Assembly (NCBI GenBank): GCA_963720785.1
Contig: CAVRGQ010000005.1
Coordinates: forward strand, 496,001-560,000
Source: CAVRGQ01 sp963720785
Lineage (GTDB): Bacteria; Actinomycetota; Acidimicrobiia; IMCC26256; DASPTH01
DNA: 64,000 nt
Direction: 5' to 3'
This document shows, in pieces, positions 26,076 through 34,934 of this stretch. How positions within the stretch are numbered: position 1 is the first letter of the stretch; each line of letters starts with the position of its first letter. The notes beneath the pieces are model-generated. The model did no database searches. It worked only from the letters and a program-made list of their open reading frames with translations, and was not told the origin of the DNA. Position numbers and translations under genes: made by a program.

Positions 26076-26869
26076 CCAGCACCGACGACACCGAAGTCCC
26101 CGACTACGCCGCGCGCCTGCGCCTCGACGGTCGCGGCTTCGTGATCCTCGGCGCAGGCCAGGGCATCGGTCGCCAGGCCAGCCACGCGTTCTCGTCGCTC
26201 GGCGCGAACGTGTTCCTCGTCGACAAGGACCCCGACCTCGCCGCCGAGATCGCTGCGGAGACGGGTGGCGCCGCCGCCTCCGGCGACGCGACCTCGCGCG
26301 AGGACGCCGAGCGGCTCTTCGGCGAGGCTGCGGGCGCGCTCGGCCGCATCGACGGCGTGGTCGACATCATCGGCATGGCGCAGTACTGCGACATCGTCGA
26401 CCTCACCGACGACCTCTGGAACTGGCACTTCGACATCTGCCTGCGCCACGCCTTCCTCGCCATGCAGCTCGGCGGGCGCGCCATGAAGGAGCACGGCGGA
26501 ACGCTCACGTTCGTCGCCTCGGTGTCGGGCCTCACCGGCGCGCCCGAGCACGCGGCCTACGGCGCGGCCAAGGCGGGGCTCATGTCGCTGGTGCGCAGCG
26601 GCGCGGTGGAGCTCGGTCCCTTCGGCATCCGCGTGAACGCGGTCGCCCCGGGGGTCGTGTGGACGCCGCGCGTGTCCGGGTACCTCGGTGAGGCAGGCCG
26701 CAAGCACAACGAGGAGAACGCGCCGCTGCGGCGCGTCGCCCTCCCGGCCGACATCGCCTCGGCCCTGCTCTTCCTGTCGTCGGACCTCGCCGGGTATGTC
26801 AACGGCCAGGTGCTCACGGTCGACGGCGGCGTGTCCGCCAAGTTCCCGTACACCGTGCCCGACGTGTGA
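26072..26869 (+). CDS. SDR family oxidoreductase
   Basis: A 265-residue SDR overlapping the previous gene by four bases (ATGA). The cofactor loop reads GAGQGIG (residues about 27-33) preceded by Leu, not Thr; the NNAG position is IIGMAQ, clearly divergent; Ser of ASVSGLTG and YGAAK are intact; GQVLTVDGGVSA ends the fold. Loss of NNAG suggests altered cofactor positioning but not loss of activity. Two consecutive SDRs may act on successive steps. Confidence 0.82.
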   Translation: MTSTDDTEVPDYAARLRLDGRGFVILGAGQGIGRQASHAFSSLGANVFLVDKDPDLAAEIAAETGGAAASGDATSREDAERLFGEAAGALGRIDGVVDIIGMAQYCDIVDLTDDLWNWHFDICLRHAFLAMQLGGRAMKEHGGTLTFVASVSGLTGAPEHAAYGAAKAGLMSLVRSGAVELGPFGIRVNAVAPGVVWTPRVSGYLGEAGRKHNEENAPLRRVALPADIASALLFLSSDLAGYVNGQVLTVDGGVSAKFPYTVPDV

Positions 26870-26882
26870 TGATCCGCTCCTC

Positions 26883-27710
26883 GTGAGCGACGCCACACCC
26901 CCGCACGACCTGCCGCACTTCTCCGAGCACCTCGACTTCCGCTGGGAGTCGGGCGACGGCTCGTTCACCGCGCGCGCCGAGGTCCAGCAGCACCTGCGGG
27001 TCCCCGGGTCGCTGCTCCCGCGCGCCGGCGTGCTCGCGATGTACGCCGACAACCTCGGCGGCTTCATGTGCTCGGTCGGGTTCGGCACCCCGGCGCCCAC
27101 CGTCGATCTGAGCGTGCACGTGTTCCGGCGGCCGGTGTCGCCGGTGCTGCACCTCGAGAGCCGCTACCTGCGGAAGGGCCGCAGCATCTCGGTGGCCGAG
27201 ACCTGGTTCACCTGCGAGGGCGAGACCGACCCGTTCGCCACCGCGGTGGCGTCGCACATGGCGATGGGCGACCCGGCGGAGACCACCTTCGACCTCGACT
27301 ACGCCAAGCGCCGCCGGGCGAAACCCACCGCGCCGCTCGACGAGCCCATCGCAGTGCGCGCCGGCATCCGCGCGGTCGGCGACGACACCGTGGAGCTCGC
27401 CCCCGCACCGCACGTGATCAACGGGATCGGGACGCTGCACGGCGGGATGCTGGCCCTGCTCGCCGAGGAGGCCTGCGTGGTGTCACTCGCTGGAGCCGAC
27501 GGCCGCGACCACGTGGTGACCGGGCTCGACGTGCGCTACCTGTCCAGCCCCCGGGTCGGCCCCGCGCGTGCCACCGGCACCGCGTTGCGCAGCGACGACG
27601 TCGGCACACACTGCTGGGTGGAGATCGTCGACGCCGGCGACGGCGACCGCCCGTGCGTGCACGCGTTCGCGACGACCCGTGCCGTGCCGCCACCCGGCGG
27701 ATCCGCATGA
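26883..27710 (+). CDS. Double-hotdog acyl-CoA thioesterase-like protein, copy 1 of 3
   Basis: A 275-residue protein from GTG 26883 with two hotdog halves. The C-terminal half carries the PaaI-like signature NGIGTLHGGMLALLAEEACVVS and VVTGLDVRYLSSPRVGPARATG. The Asp/Glu following HGG (EEA) is the expected catalytic region. The N-terminal half (GVLAMYADNLGGFM, VDLSVHVFRRPVS) is degenerate and probably structural. First of three tandem paralogs; it retains the fullest HGG motif of the three. Confidence 0.8.
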   Translation: MSDATPPHDLPHFSEHLDFRWESGDGSFTARAEVQQHLRVPGSLLPRAGVLAMYADNLGGFMCSVGFGTPAPTVDLSVHVFRRPVSPVLHLESRYLRKGRSISVAETWFTCEGETDPFATAVASHMAMGDPAETTFDLDYAKRRRAKPTAPLDEPIAVRAGIRAVGDDTVELAPAPHVINGIGTLHGGMLALLAEEACVVSLAGADGRDHVVTGLDVRYLSSPRVGPARATGTALRSDDVGTHCWVEIVDAGDGDRPCVHAFATTRAVPPPGGSA

Positions 27711-28540
27711 CCGCCGCTCCCGCGCCGCCGCACTTCCTCACCCACTTCGGGGTGGAGTGGGACCTGGACGCCACCGGCATGACGGGCCGGGCCACATTCG
27801 ACGAGCAACTGTGCCGGCCGGGCACCGAGACGCCGCGCACCGCCGCGCTCGCAGTCGTGGCCGACAACGCGGCCGGCTACGTGGGCATCCACGCGCTCGG
27901 GGCGATGGCCTTCACCGTCGACCTCAGCATGCACGTGTTCCGCACGCCCACGTCGCGCACCGTCGACTACACGTGCCGGCCGCTGCGCGCCGGGCGCCGC
28001 ATCGCCGTGCTGGAGACGTGGTGCACCGCGGCGGGCGACGCCGAGCCGTTCGGCGTCTCGGTGGCCACCTACATGGTCGCGGGCGACCCGCCGGCCGACG
28101 GTCCAGACCCCGTGATCTTCACGATGCCGACCGCCGACGACCCCCCGTTCACCCCGGCGTCGGCGATCGACGAACCCCTCGACGCGCGCCTGCGCGTGAC
28201 GCCGGTCGCGGCGGGCGTGCTCGAACTCCCGCACGAACCCCACGTGTCGAACGGACGGGGCACCGTGCAGGGCGGCATCCTCTCGTTGTTGATCGAGCGC
28301 GCGTGCGAATCCGCGCTCGCCGCCTCCGACCCGGGCACCAGGGACCAGGGCGCCGCCCACGTGGTGACCGGCCTCGACGTGCGCTACCTGAGCGCGGTGC
28401 GCGTGGGCCCGGCGTGCGTGGAAGCGACCGCGTTGCGCGACGACGAGGGCGGCGGGCACCTGTGGTGCACCGTCGTCGACGCCGGCGACGACGACCGCCT
28501 CGTCGCCCACGCATTCGTCACCACCCGGAGCCCACGATGA
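27707..28540 (+). CDS. Double-hotdog thioesterase-like protein, copy 2 of 3
   Basis: A 277-residue paralog overlapping copy 1 by four bases. Here the motif reads NGRGTVQGGILSLLIERACESALA: the His of HGG is replaced by Gln (QGG), as in copy 3, and the downstream acidic residue is Glu of IERA. The N-terminal half (ALAVVADNAAGYVG, VDLSMHVFRTPTS) parallels the others. Gln for His is also found in some active PaaI-like enzymes, so activity cannot be excluded. Confidence 0.78.
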   Translation: MTAAPAPPHFLTHFGVEWDLDATGMTGRATFDEQLCRPGTETPRTAALAVVADNAAGYVGIHALGAMAFTVDLSMHVFRTPTSRTVDYTCRPLRAGRRIAVLETWCTAAGDAEPFGVSVATYMVAGDPPADGPDPVIFTMPTADDPPFTPASAIDEPLDARLRVTPVAAGVLELPHEPHVSNGRGTVQGGILSLLIERACESALAASDPGTRDQGAAHVVTGLDVRYLSAVRVGPACVEATALRDDEGGGHLWCTVVDAGDDDRLVAHAFVTTRSPR

Positions 28541-29340
28541 CCGACCACCCGCACTTCTTCAGCCAGCTCGGTTTCGACTTCGAGGTGCTGCCCGACGACC
28601 GCTTCGTGGGGAGCGCGACGGTGCAGCCCAACCTGTGCGTGCCCGGCACCGTCATCCCGCGGCCGAGCATGCTGGCGACCTACGCCGACATCGCGATCGG
28701 CTTCCCGGCCGCGCTCCGGTTCACGTTCCCGGCCCCCACCCTCGACCTGAGCATGCACGTGTTCCGCACCCCGGCCGTCGCCGACCTCATGATGGAGGCG
28801 AAGCTGGTGAAGGTCGGCAAACGCGTCATCGTGGGCGAATGCTGGTTCACGGCCGTGGGTGAGGACGACCCCTACGCGGTGTGCGTCGCGACCTTCTTCA
28901 CCACGGCGGAGCCCCTGGGCGAACACTGGTCCACCCCGACCGCCGACAACCCGATGTTCTCACCCACCCAGGACCTCCCCGAGCCCATCGCCGATCGCGC
29001 GGGGATCATCACCCGCGCGCCGGGCCGCGTCGAGGTCACGTTGCAGCCCCACGTGTCCAACGGCACCACCGTGCAGGGCGGCATCGTGGCACTGCTCGTG
29101 GAGCGCGCCTGCGAATCGGCGCTCGGCGACGGCCTCGATCCGGCCGGCGATCACGTGGTGACGGGCATGGATCTGCGCTACCTCAGCGGGCTGCGCGTCG
29201 GGCCCGCCTGCGCCACCGCGCGCATCCTGCGCAGCGACGACGGCAGCAGCCACCTCTGGGTCGACGTCACCGACGCCGGCGACGACGACCGCATGATGGT
29301 GCACTGCCTCGCCACCGCTCGTCCGCTCCACTCGGTGTAG
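28537..29340 (+). CDS. Double-hotdog thioesterase-like protein, copy 3 of 3
   Basis: A 267-residue paralog overlapping copy 2 by four bases. It has NGTTVQGGIVALLVERACESALG and VVTGMDLRYLSGLRVGPACATA, close to copy 2, and SMLATYADIAIGF with LDLSMHVFRTPAV in the N-terminal half. The three copies could form hetero-oligomers or act on different acyl chains. The 64 bp after its stop hold GCGCG-rich direct repeats but no clear terminator. Confidence 0.78.
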   Translation: MTDHPHFFSQLGFDFEVLPDDRFVGSATVQPNLCVPGTVIPRPSMLATYADIAIGFPAALRFTFPAPTLDLSMHVFRTPAVADLMMEAKLVKVGKRVIVGECWFTAVGEDDPYAVCVATFFTTAEPLGEHWSTPTADNPMFSPTQDLPEPIADRAGIITRAPGRVEVTLQPHVSNGTTVQGGIVALLVERACESALGDGLDPAGDHVVTGMDLRYLSGLRVGPACATARILRSDDGSSHLWVDVTDAGDDDRMMVHCLATARPLHSV

Positions 29341-29404
29341 CGCGGCCCTCGCGCGCCGGCCTCGCGCGACGACGCGCCTTGGGCAGCGACGCACCTTGCC
29401 AGCG

Positions 29405-30619
29405 TCAGCCGTCGGACGCGAGGTCCATCCCCCGCTCGTCCTCGGGGAGCACCAGGGTGCCGGGCCGGAGCCGGGCGACGAGGAAGGCGTGCGCGATCGC
29501 GATCGCGGTGAACGCGACAACCGTCTCCGTGAGATGCACGAACGGGATGAGCCACGAGGCGGCGCCGACCATCAGCACCACGACGGCGGTGAGCACGCGG
29601 AGGCGCAGGAGCGGCGCCCGAGGGCGACGCCGAGTGCACCAACCGATCACCGCCATCGACGCGTAGAAGCCCGCGAGCAGCAGCGTGACCTCGAGAATTT
29701 CGACGTCGGAGAGGTGCGAGAGCAGCCCGAAGTCGACGAGCTTCGACACCACGATCGCGACGCCCGCGATGCAGAGCTGTGCGAGCAGATGGAACGCAAC
29801 CCAGGGCCCGAGCCGGGAGTCCTCGATGCCCGCGTGCGGGATGTCCTCGAAGTACGACGCCCACAGGGCGAACGTGAGCACGAACTGGAACGTGAGCGTC
29901 ACCGCGTTGATGCCCTCGAGCGCGCCGCTCGAGACGATGGCCACCTTCACGAACGACTCGCCGCACACGATGATCGTGAACTCGCCCATCCGGTGCACGA
30001 GGTGGTGCTGGTCGAGCGCTGGGAAGTCGGCGGGCCGCGCCGCGCGCACCACTGCCGGCACGAGCAGCATCGCGAACGCCACCGCGGTGAGGATCAGCTG
30101 CACCGTCTCCGAGAACGGCACGCTCAGCAGCAGCAGCAGGCCCGACAGCCCGTGGAGCCGCGCCATGCTGCGGGCGAAGGGGCGGTGCTCGGCCGCCGTG
30201 CGACTCGCGTGCCAGTACATCGCGGCCACGAGCAGGATGAGGACGCTGAACGTGGCACCGAGCCAGTCCTGGTCGTGGCGCACCCCCGCGCCCGCCTCCA
30301 GCGACACGAGCGCCACCACCAGCATCTGCGCGAGCAGGAGCACCCGGTGGACGACATCGCTGCTGTGGTACCGATTCATGTAGAGGGTGGTGGAGAACCA
30401 GATCCACCAGAGCCCCACGAACACGCCGACCAGCCACAACACCCGGGTGGCGTCGGCCACGTGCGACACCGCGGTGCTGAGCACGAGGATCGCCGCGACG
30501 AACACGAGGTCGTAGAACAGCTCGAGCCACACGACGATCTGCGCGAGCACGTGGGAGCGCGGCTCCTCCGCGGATCCGGGGCGCGAGCGAGGCAGCAGCA
30601 CGAGGGCGAGCGTAGCCAT
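29405..30619 (-). CDS. ltrA: Low-temperature-requirement protein A (LtrA) family membrane protein
   Basis: A 404-residue inner-membrane protein with about ten to eleven helices. The family signature is at the start (VVWLELFYDLVFVAAILVLS) and the second half has HRMGEFTIIVCGESFVKVAIVSSG. LtrA was named from Listeria; the biochemical function remains unclear. ATG 30619 was chosen because the longer open frame upstream has no similarity to the family and runs through the genes on the other strand. Confidence 0.85.
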   Translation of the reverse strand: MATLALVLLPRSRPGSAEEPRSHVLAQIVVWLELFYDLVFVAAILVLSTAVSHVADATRVLWLVGVFVGLWWIWFSTTLYMNRYHSSDVVHRVLLLAQMLVVALVSLEAGAGVRHDQDWLGATFSVLILLVAAMYWHASRTAAEHRPFARSMARLHGLSGLLLLLSVPFSETVQLILTAVAFAMLLVPAVVRAARPADFPALDQHHLVHRMGEFTIIVCGESFVKVAIVSSGALEGINAVTLTFQFVLTFALWASYFEDIPHAGIEDSRLGPWVAFHLLAQLCIAGVAIVVSKLVDFGLLSHLSDVEILEVTLLLAGFYASMAVIGWCTRRRPRAPLLRLRVLTAVVVLMVGAASWLIPFVHLTETVVAFTAIAIAHAFLVARLRPGTLVLPEDERGMDLASDG

Positions 30620-30685
30620 GGCAGACTGTCCCCCCGACCACCGGCCGGACACCCCCGCCCGGCCGGGCAACGAACGGAGACCACC

Positions 30686-30952
30686 GTGATCGGCGAGAAC
30701 GAAAACCCCGAGGAGCTCGAGGAGATCGAGGTCATCACCACGGTGGTGGGTGACGACGGCACCGTCGTCGTCGACGACCTCCGGGCCGTGGTCGACGCCG
30801 ACGGCAACGTGCTCGCCACCGACGAGACCATCGCCGCGGAATCGCCCGACGGCACGATCGTCGTCGACGAGGTGATCTCGGTCGCCGACGAGGACGGCGA
30901 CCTCGTCGCCATCGAAGAGGACGTCGCGGTGATCGAGCCCGACGAGGGCTGA
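30686..30952 (+). CDS. Small, very acidic protein
   Basis: An 88-residue protein rich in Asp, Glu and Val with few basic residues. Two internal near-repeats of the form VVVDDLRAVVDADGNVLA and IVVDEVISVADEDGDLVA suggest paired beta hairpins, perhaps binding a divalent cation. GTG 30686 has CGGAGA upstream. It ends 6 bp before the PiT transporter, so it is likely part of that operon. No family was recognised. Confidence 0.6.
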   Translation: MIGENENPEELEEIEVITTVVGDDGTVVVDDLRAVVDADGNVLATDETIAAESPDGTIVVDEVISVADEDGDLVAIEEDVAVIEPDEG

Positions 30953-30958
30953 TCCGCG

Positions 30959-31966
30959 ATGAGCGCCGGCCTCGTCGCCGCGATCGCGGTGGCGCTGGCG
31001 TTCGCCTTCACCAACGGCATCCACGACGCGTCCGACGCGATTGCGACCCTGGTCGTGACGCGCGCCGCCACTCCGCTGGCCGCGGTGACCCTGGCGGCGG
31101 CGGGCAACATCATCGGCCCGCTGCTGCTCGGGTCCGCGGTGGCCGACACCGTGGCCGGCGTTGTCGTCGTGCCGTCCGAGCAGATGGTGTACGTGCTCGG
31201 TGCCGCGCTCACCGGCGCGGTGCTCTGGAACGGCATCACCTGGTGGAAGGGCCTCCCGTCGAGCTCGAGTCATGCGTTGCTCGGGGGCCTCGTGGGCGCG
31301 GCGATCGCGCAGGGTGGGACCGGCGCGGTGAACTGGGGCGGCTTCGACGGCATCAAGCCGGTGGGAGTGTTCGGCATCCTCGGCGTGCTCCGCTCGCCCC
31401 CGTCTTCGGCTTCGTGGCCGGCGTGCTCGTGAACCGAGCCGCTCGCGCGGCCGCGTCGGGCGCGACCCGAGGCGGCGCGGCCCGGTGCGCGGGGGCCAGT
31501 GGCTGATGTCGGGCGGGCTCGCCATCAGCCACGGCGCCAACGACGCGCAGAAGTCGGTGGGCATCGTGGCCCTGCTCCTGTTCGCGGCCGGTGAGACGTC
31601 GCACTTCGCGCCGCCCTCTGGGTCCTCTTCGCGTGCGGCCTCGCGCTCACCCTCGGCACCGCCTTCGGCGGCTGGCCGATCATCCGGACGCTCGGGCGCC
31701 GGATCATCCGCCTGCGCCCCCTCGATTCCCTCGCCAGCCAGACCGCGTCCACCGGGGTCCTGCTCGGCGCGTCGTTCATCGGCGCGCCGGTGAGCACCTC
31801 GCAGGTGGTGGCGTCGTCGGTGGTCGGTGTCGGCGGTGGACGACGACGCTGGCGTCACATCCACTGGCCGCTGGTGCGCACGATGCTGCTGGCCTGGTTG
31901 ATCACGATCCCCGCGGCGGCGTTGTTCGCCGCCGTCGCCCTGCTGCCCTGGAGGTGGCTCACGTGA
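30959..31966 (+). CDS. pit: PiT-family phosphate transporter, several frame breaks
   Basis: An inner-membrane low-affinity phosphate/cation symporter. Family signatures appear in order: FTNGIHDASDAIATLVVTRA near the N-terminus, SSSSHALLGGLVGAAIAQGG, SHGANDAQKSVGIVALLL, and GAPVSTSQVVASSVVGVG before the C-terminus. One-base shifts are needed near 31395, 31480 and 31615 to join them; the total length is a multiple of three. All signature pairs are intact, so sequencing indels are more likely than decay. Its TGA overlaps the start of the PhoU-like gene. Confidence 0.8.
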
Positions 31967-32574
31967 GTACGAAGCGCTGGTTCCTGCCCGAGAACCCCGA
32001 CCTGTTCGGCATGTTGCAGGAGCAGGCTGCCATCACCGTGGAGGGCATGCGCGCGCTGGTGCGGTGGGCCGGCGGCGACGCCACCGGCGCCGACGCGGTG
32101 CGCGACTGCGAGCACCGGGCCGACGACAAGAAGCGCGAGCTGTGGCGCAAGCTGCGCGACGCGTTCTCTCCGCCGATCGACGCCGAGGACCTCTACTCGC
32201 TGTCCGCCGACCTCGACGAGGTGCTCAACGCGGCGAAGGACCTCGTGCGCGAGGCCGAGAAGGTAGGGACCGAACCCGACCTGCCCACCCGGGAGATGGC
32301 CGGCTTCCTTGCCGAGTCGGTGGAACACCTCGCGGACGCGTTCTCACGGCTCACCACCAAGGAAGGCGATCCCACCGTCGACGCCGACCTCGCGATCAAG
32401 AGCCAGCGGCGCGTGGAGAAGACCTACCGGGCCGCGATGTCGGCGCTGATGGAGCGCGACGACCTGCGCGTGGTGATCGTGTACCGCGAGCTCTACCACC
32501 GGATGCTCCACATCGCCGACCTGACCCACGTGGTCTCGGAGCGCGTCTGGTACGCGGTGGTGAAGGAAGGCTGA
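31963..32574 (+). CDS. DUF47/PhoU-like regulator of the PiT transporter
   Basis: A 203-residue all-helical protein of the DUF47 family, a relative of PhoU found next to PiT genes. It has heptad-rich helices with acidic metal-binding patches: DCEHRADDKKRELWRKLRDAF and PIDAEDLYSLSADLDEVLNAAKDL. It probably controls transporter activity in response to phosphate or metal. GTG 31963 lies inside the transporter's stop (GTGA), so translation is coupled. Confidence 0.85.
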   Translation: MSTKRWFLPENPDLFGMLQEQAAITVEGMRALVRWAGGDATGADAVRDCEHRADDKKRELWRKLRDAFSPPIDAEDLYSLSADLDEVLNAAKDLVREAEKVGTEPDLPTREMAGFLAESVEHLADAFSRLTTKEGDPTVDADLAIKSQRRVEKTYRAAMSALMERDDLRVVIVYRELYHRMLHIADLTHVVSERVWYAVVKEG

Positions 32575-32580
32575 GCGCGC

Positions 32581-33036
32581 TCAGGCCTGGAGCGAGCGGA
32601 GCGCGTCGAGCGCGCGGTCGGCGTGCACGTTCATCCGGATCTCGCTCTTGACCACTTCGACGATGCGCCGGTCGCGGTCGATCACGAAGGTCGCGCGTTG
32701 CGGCGGGCCCTTCTTGCGGGCGACGTCGAAGAGCCGCGCCACGGTGCCGTCGGGGTCCGACAGCAGCGGGTAGTCGAAGCCGTGCTTCCCAGAGAACTGC
32801 GCCTGCTTCTCGACCGTGTCACGGCTGATGCCGACGCGCTGCCCGCCGGCTGCCGCGAACTCGGACGCGAGGTCACGGAAGTGGCAGCTCTCCTTCGTGC
32901 ACCCGGTCGTCATCGCCGCCGGGTAGAAGAACAGCACGACCGGTCCTTGCTCGAGCAGTGTGCTCAGGCGGCGCGGCGTGCCCGTCTCGTCGGGCAGTTC
33001 GAAGTCGTCGACGACGTCACCGGGTTGAAGGGCCAT
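32581..33036 (-). CDS. bcp: Bcp-type thioredoxin-dependent peroxiredoxin
   Basis: A 151-residue peroxiredoxin reducing hydroperoxides with thioredoxin. The peroxidatic Cys is at about 46 and the resolving Cys at about 51 in AMTTGCTKESCHFRDL, the atypical 2-Cys arrangement of Bcp. Both Cys codons are ordinary, unlike the redoxin at 18459. The VGISRDTVEKQAQFSGKHG and ATFVIDRDRRI segments are conserved. ATG 33036. Confidence 0.9.
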   Translation of the reverse strand: MALQPGDVVDDFELPDETGTPRRLSTLLEQGPVVLFFYPAAMTTGCTKESCHFRDLASEFAAAGGQRVGISRDTVEKQAQFSGKHGFDYPLLSDPDGTVARLFDVARKKGPPQRATFVIDRDRRIVEVVKSEIRMNVHADRALDALRSLQA

Positions 33037-33050
33037 GGCGGCACGGTAGC

Positions 33051-33413
33051 TCAGTAATGACGCAGTTCGACGGTGTTGCCGTCGGGGTCGAGCACGTAGA
33101 GCGACGTGCCCATCCCCTGCGCGCCGAAGCGCGGGGCCGGGCCGTCGACCACCGTGAAGCGGCCACTCGCCGCCACGGCTTCGAGATCGACTGGGGCGAC
33201 AACGAGGCACAGGTGGTCCTGGTTGACCCCGGTGCGCGCGGTTTCGAGCAGGTCGACGATGAAGGTGGGCGTGACCCGCACCGAGGGGAACGGCACCTCG
33301 CCGCGTCGCCACTCCTCGACCCGCACCGGCGCGAGCCCGAGCTCACCCACGTAGAACGCGAGTGACCGCTCCGCGTCGGCGACGTTCAGCACGACGTGGT
33401 CGACGTCGATCAC
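33051..33413 (-). CDS. VOC-family (glyoxalase/dioxygenase-like) protein
   Basis: A 120-residue protein starting at GTG 33413 with the paired beta-alpha-beta-beta-beta modules of the vicinal-oxygen-chelate fold: DVDHVVLNVADAERSLAFYVGELGL and DHLCLVVAPVDLEAV, LYVLDPDGNTVELRHY. Metal ligands are probably His4, His-containing DHLC and Glu of VELRHY. Function could be dehydration, dioxygenation or binding of an antibiotic; not assignable. Confidence 0.8.
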   Translation of the reverse strand: MIDVDHVVLNVADAERSLAFYVGELGLAPVRVEEWRRGEVPFPSVRVTPTFIVDLLETARTGVNQDHLCLVVAPVDLEAVAASGRFTVVDGPAPRFGAQGMGTSLYVLDPDGNTVELRHY

Positions 33414-33463
33414 CCGGAATCCCCTCGGGCGCGGGTCGGGCGTCTCCTCGGGCACGGCCCTCC

Positions 33464-34459
33464 TCAGGCGCTGGGCGTGTACCAGTCGGGGTAGTGGCCG
33501 TCGGCCGCGTCGTCGGGCCGGAGCGGCGGCACGCCCATGATGGCGCGCACCTCGTCGAGCGGGTGGTGCACGTGCTCCCAGAAGTCCCAGTCGGGGCTCA
33601 GCGTGTCGCGGAGCGTGCGGTCGCCGCGGTCCCACGCGATCCAGAACTTCCGCGCGTCGAGCTTCCCCGTGGCCGAACCCGCGAATTCCGCGAGCTCGAT
33701 GCCGAGGTGCCAGCTCAGGATCACCGGCAGCACGTGCGCGGTCATCGCGTCGTCGGGGTGCATACCCGCGGTGAACGTGGACACGAGCAACTCGCCCTGC
33801 AACGACGTGTCGTACCCCGACAGCACGTGCGCCGAGTCGTGAGGCGTGGTGAACGCCTCGTTCGCGGAGTCGGGCCGCCCCGGGTAGTCGAACCGGTTCT
33901 TCACGTAGAACTCGCGGAACTCGTGACCGAACGTGCCCGGCGCGCACGCGGCGAGACCTTCGTAGCGTGCGTGCAGCGCTTCGTCGGGGGCGTCGCGGTA
34001 GGGCATCAGCCAGCCGTCGATGTCGTCGCCCATCCACTGCCCGGTGAAGCTGTGGATGTTGCGGGCGACGATGTCGGACCGGGCGGCGGCGAGGTCGCCC
34101 ACCTCGATCGCCCGCAGGTCGCGCAGGAACGGCTCGTCGAGCCCCATCGCCGCGGCGAACGCCTGCGCGGTGTCGAGGCGCGCGGGGTCGACGACACCGT
34201 CGACCACGGCCGTCACCGCCAGGATCTCGCCGGCCCGCTCGCGCGCACCCGGTGCAACCGTGCCCGCGAGCTCGTCGCCCGGGATCGGCGGCAGGCCGTC
34301 GACGTCGAGCGCGCCCGAGCCACCGAACACCGTCGTGTGCGCGTGGAAGATCGCGTCGCGAGCGACGGCGGAGAGCGGATGACGACCGTCGCCCGTCGCG
34401 ACGAGCCGCATGGCTCGCAGCACCGCGTCGACCGCTTCGGGTGAACCGGTGAACAACAC
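33464..34459 (-). CDS. Protein with Coq4-type metal motif
   Basis: A 331-residue protein whose middle carries HDSAHVLSGYDTSLQGE, an exact match to the Coq4 zinc-binding pattern HDxxH-x11-E. The flanks (FGHEFREFYVKNRFDYPGRP before, LLVSTFTAGMH after) suit a helical Coq4-like fold. An N-terminal half of about 150 residues is not recognised. Actinomycetes generally use menaquinone, so ubiquinone synthesis is not implied; Coq4-like proteins may act on other hydrophobic rings. ATG 34459. Confidence 0.65.
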   Translation of the reverse strand: MLFTGSPEAVDAVLRAMRLVATGDGRHPLSAVARDAIFHAHTTVFGGSGALDVDGLPPIPGDELAGTVAPGARERAGEILAVTAVVDGVVDPARLDTAQAFAAAMGLDEPFLRDLRAIEVGDLAAARSDIVARNIHSFTGQWMGDDIDGWLMPYRDAPDEALHARYEGLAACAPGTFGHEFREFYVKNRFDYPGRPDSANEAFTTPHDSAHVLSGYDTSLQGELLVSTFTAGMHPDDAMTAHVLPVILSWHLGIELAEFAGSATGKLDARKFWIAWDRGDRTLRDTLSPDWDFWEHVHHPLDEVRAIMGVPPLRPDDAADGHYPDWYTPSA

Positions 34460-34494
34460 GATCGCACGCTAACCCGCGAGACCGACCGGGACGG

Positions 34495-34875
34495 TCAGAC
34501 CCTCTGACGGTCCGGCGCGATCTTGAGCTTCACGCGCTCGGACCCGATCGGGTTCGCGTAGGGCTCACCCGTGTACTTCCGTGCGACGGTGTCGATGTGC
34601 TCGCGCGCCTCGGGCCCGCGGATGATCTCGACGACCCGCCCGCGCACCTCGACGCCACCCCACCAGCTGTCGCCATCGAAGATCAGCACGGTGATGCGGG
34701 GGTCGCGCGCCACGTTGCGGGCGCGTTGACGCTCGATCTCGGTGTTCACGTAGAGGAACTCGTCGTCGGCGTCGACCCACGTGACCAGCGACTGCATGCT
34801 GCCGTCGGGGTTGACGGTCGTGGTGACCGCGAAGTTCGGTGCCTGCGCGAGCTCGCGCACACGTGCGTCCAACAT
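34495..34875 (-). CDS. Pyridoxamine 5'-phosphate oxidase-like (F420- or flavin-binding) protein
   Basis: A 126-residue split-barrel protein: ARVRELAQAPNFAVTTTVNPDGSMQSLVTWVDADDEFLYVNTE, then ARDPRITVLIFDGDSWWGGVEVRGRVVEI. This pattern is typical of actinomycete PPOX-class F420-dependent proteins. ATG 34875 has GGAGG upstream. No key residue looks missing. Confidence 0.82.
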   Translation of the reverse strand: MLDARVRELAQAPNFAVTTTVNPDGSMQSLVTWVDADDEFLYVNTEIERQRARNVARDPRITVLIFDGDSWWGGVEVRGRVVEIIRGPEAREHIDTVARKYTGEPYANPIGSERVKLKIAPDRQRV

Positions 34876-34934
34876 GGGGGGCCTCCGGTCGACGAACGAG
34901 GGGCGGATCGGGAACCGCAGTCCAGCAAGGGCGG

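Noticed and set aside
29405..31864. An 819-residue LtrA with a long N-terminal extension
   Set aside because: The extension is low-complexity antisense to the acidic protein and PiT genes; the family opening starts at 30619.
33464..34459. Assignment as a ubiquinone-synthesis Coq4
   Set aside because: The motif matches, but half the protein is unrelated and such organisms normally use menaquinone.
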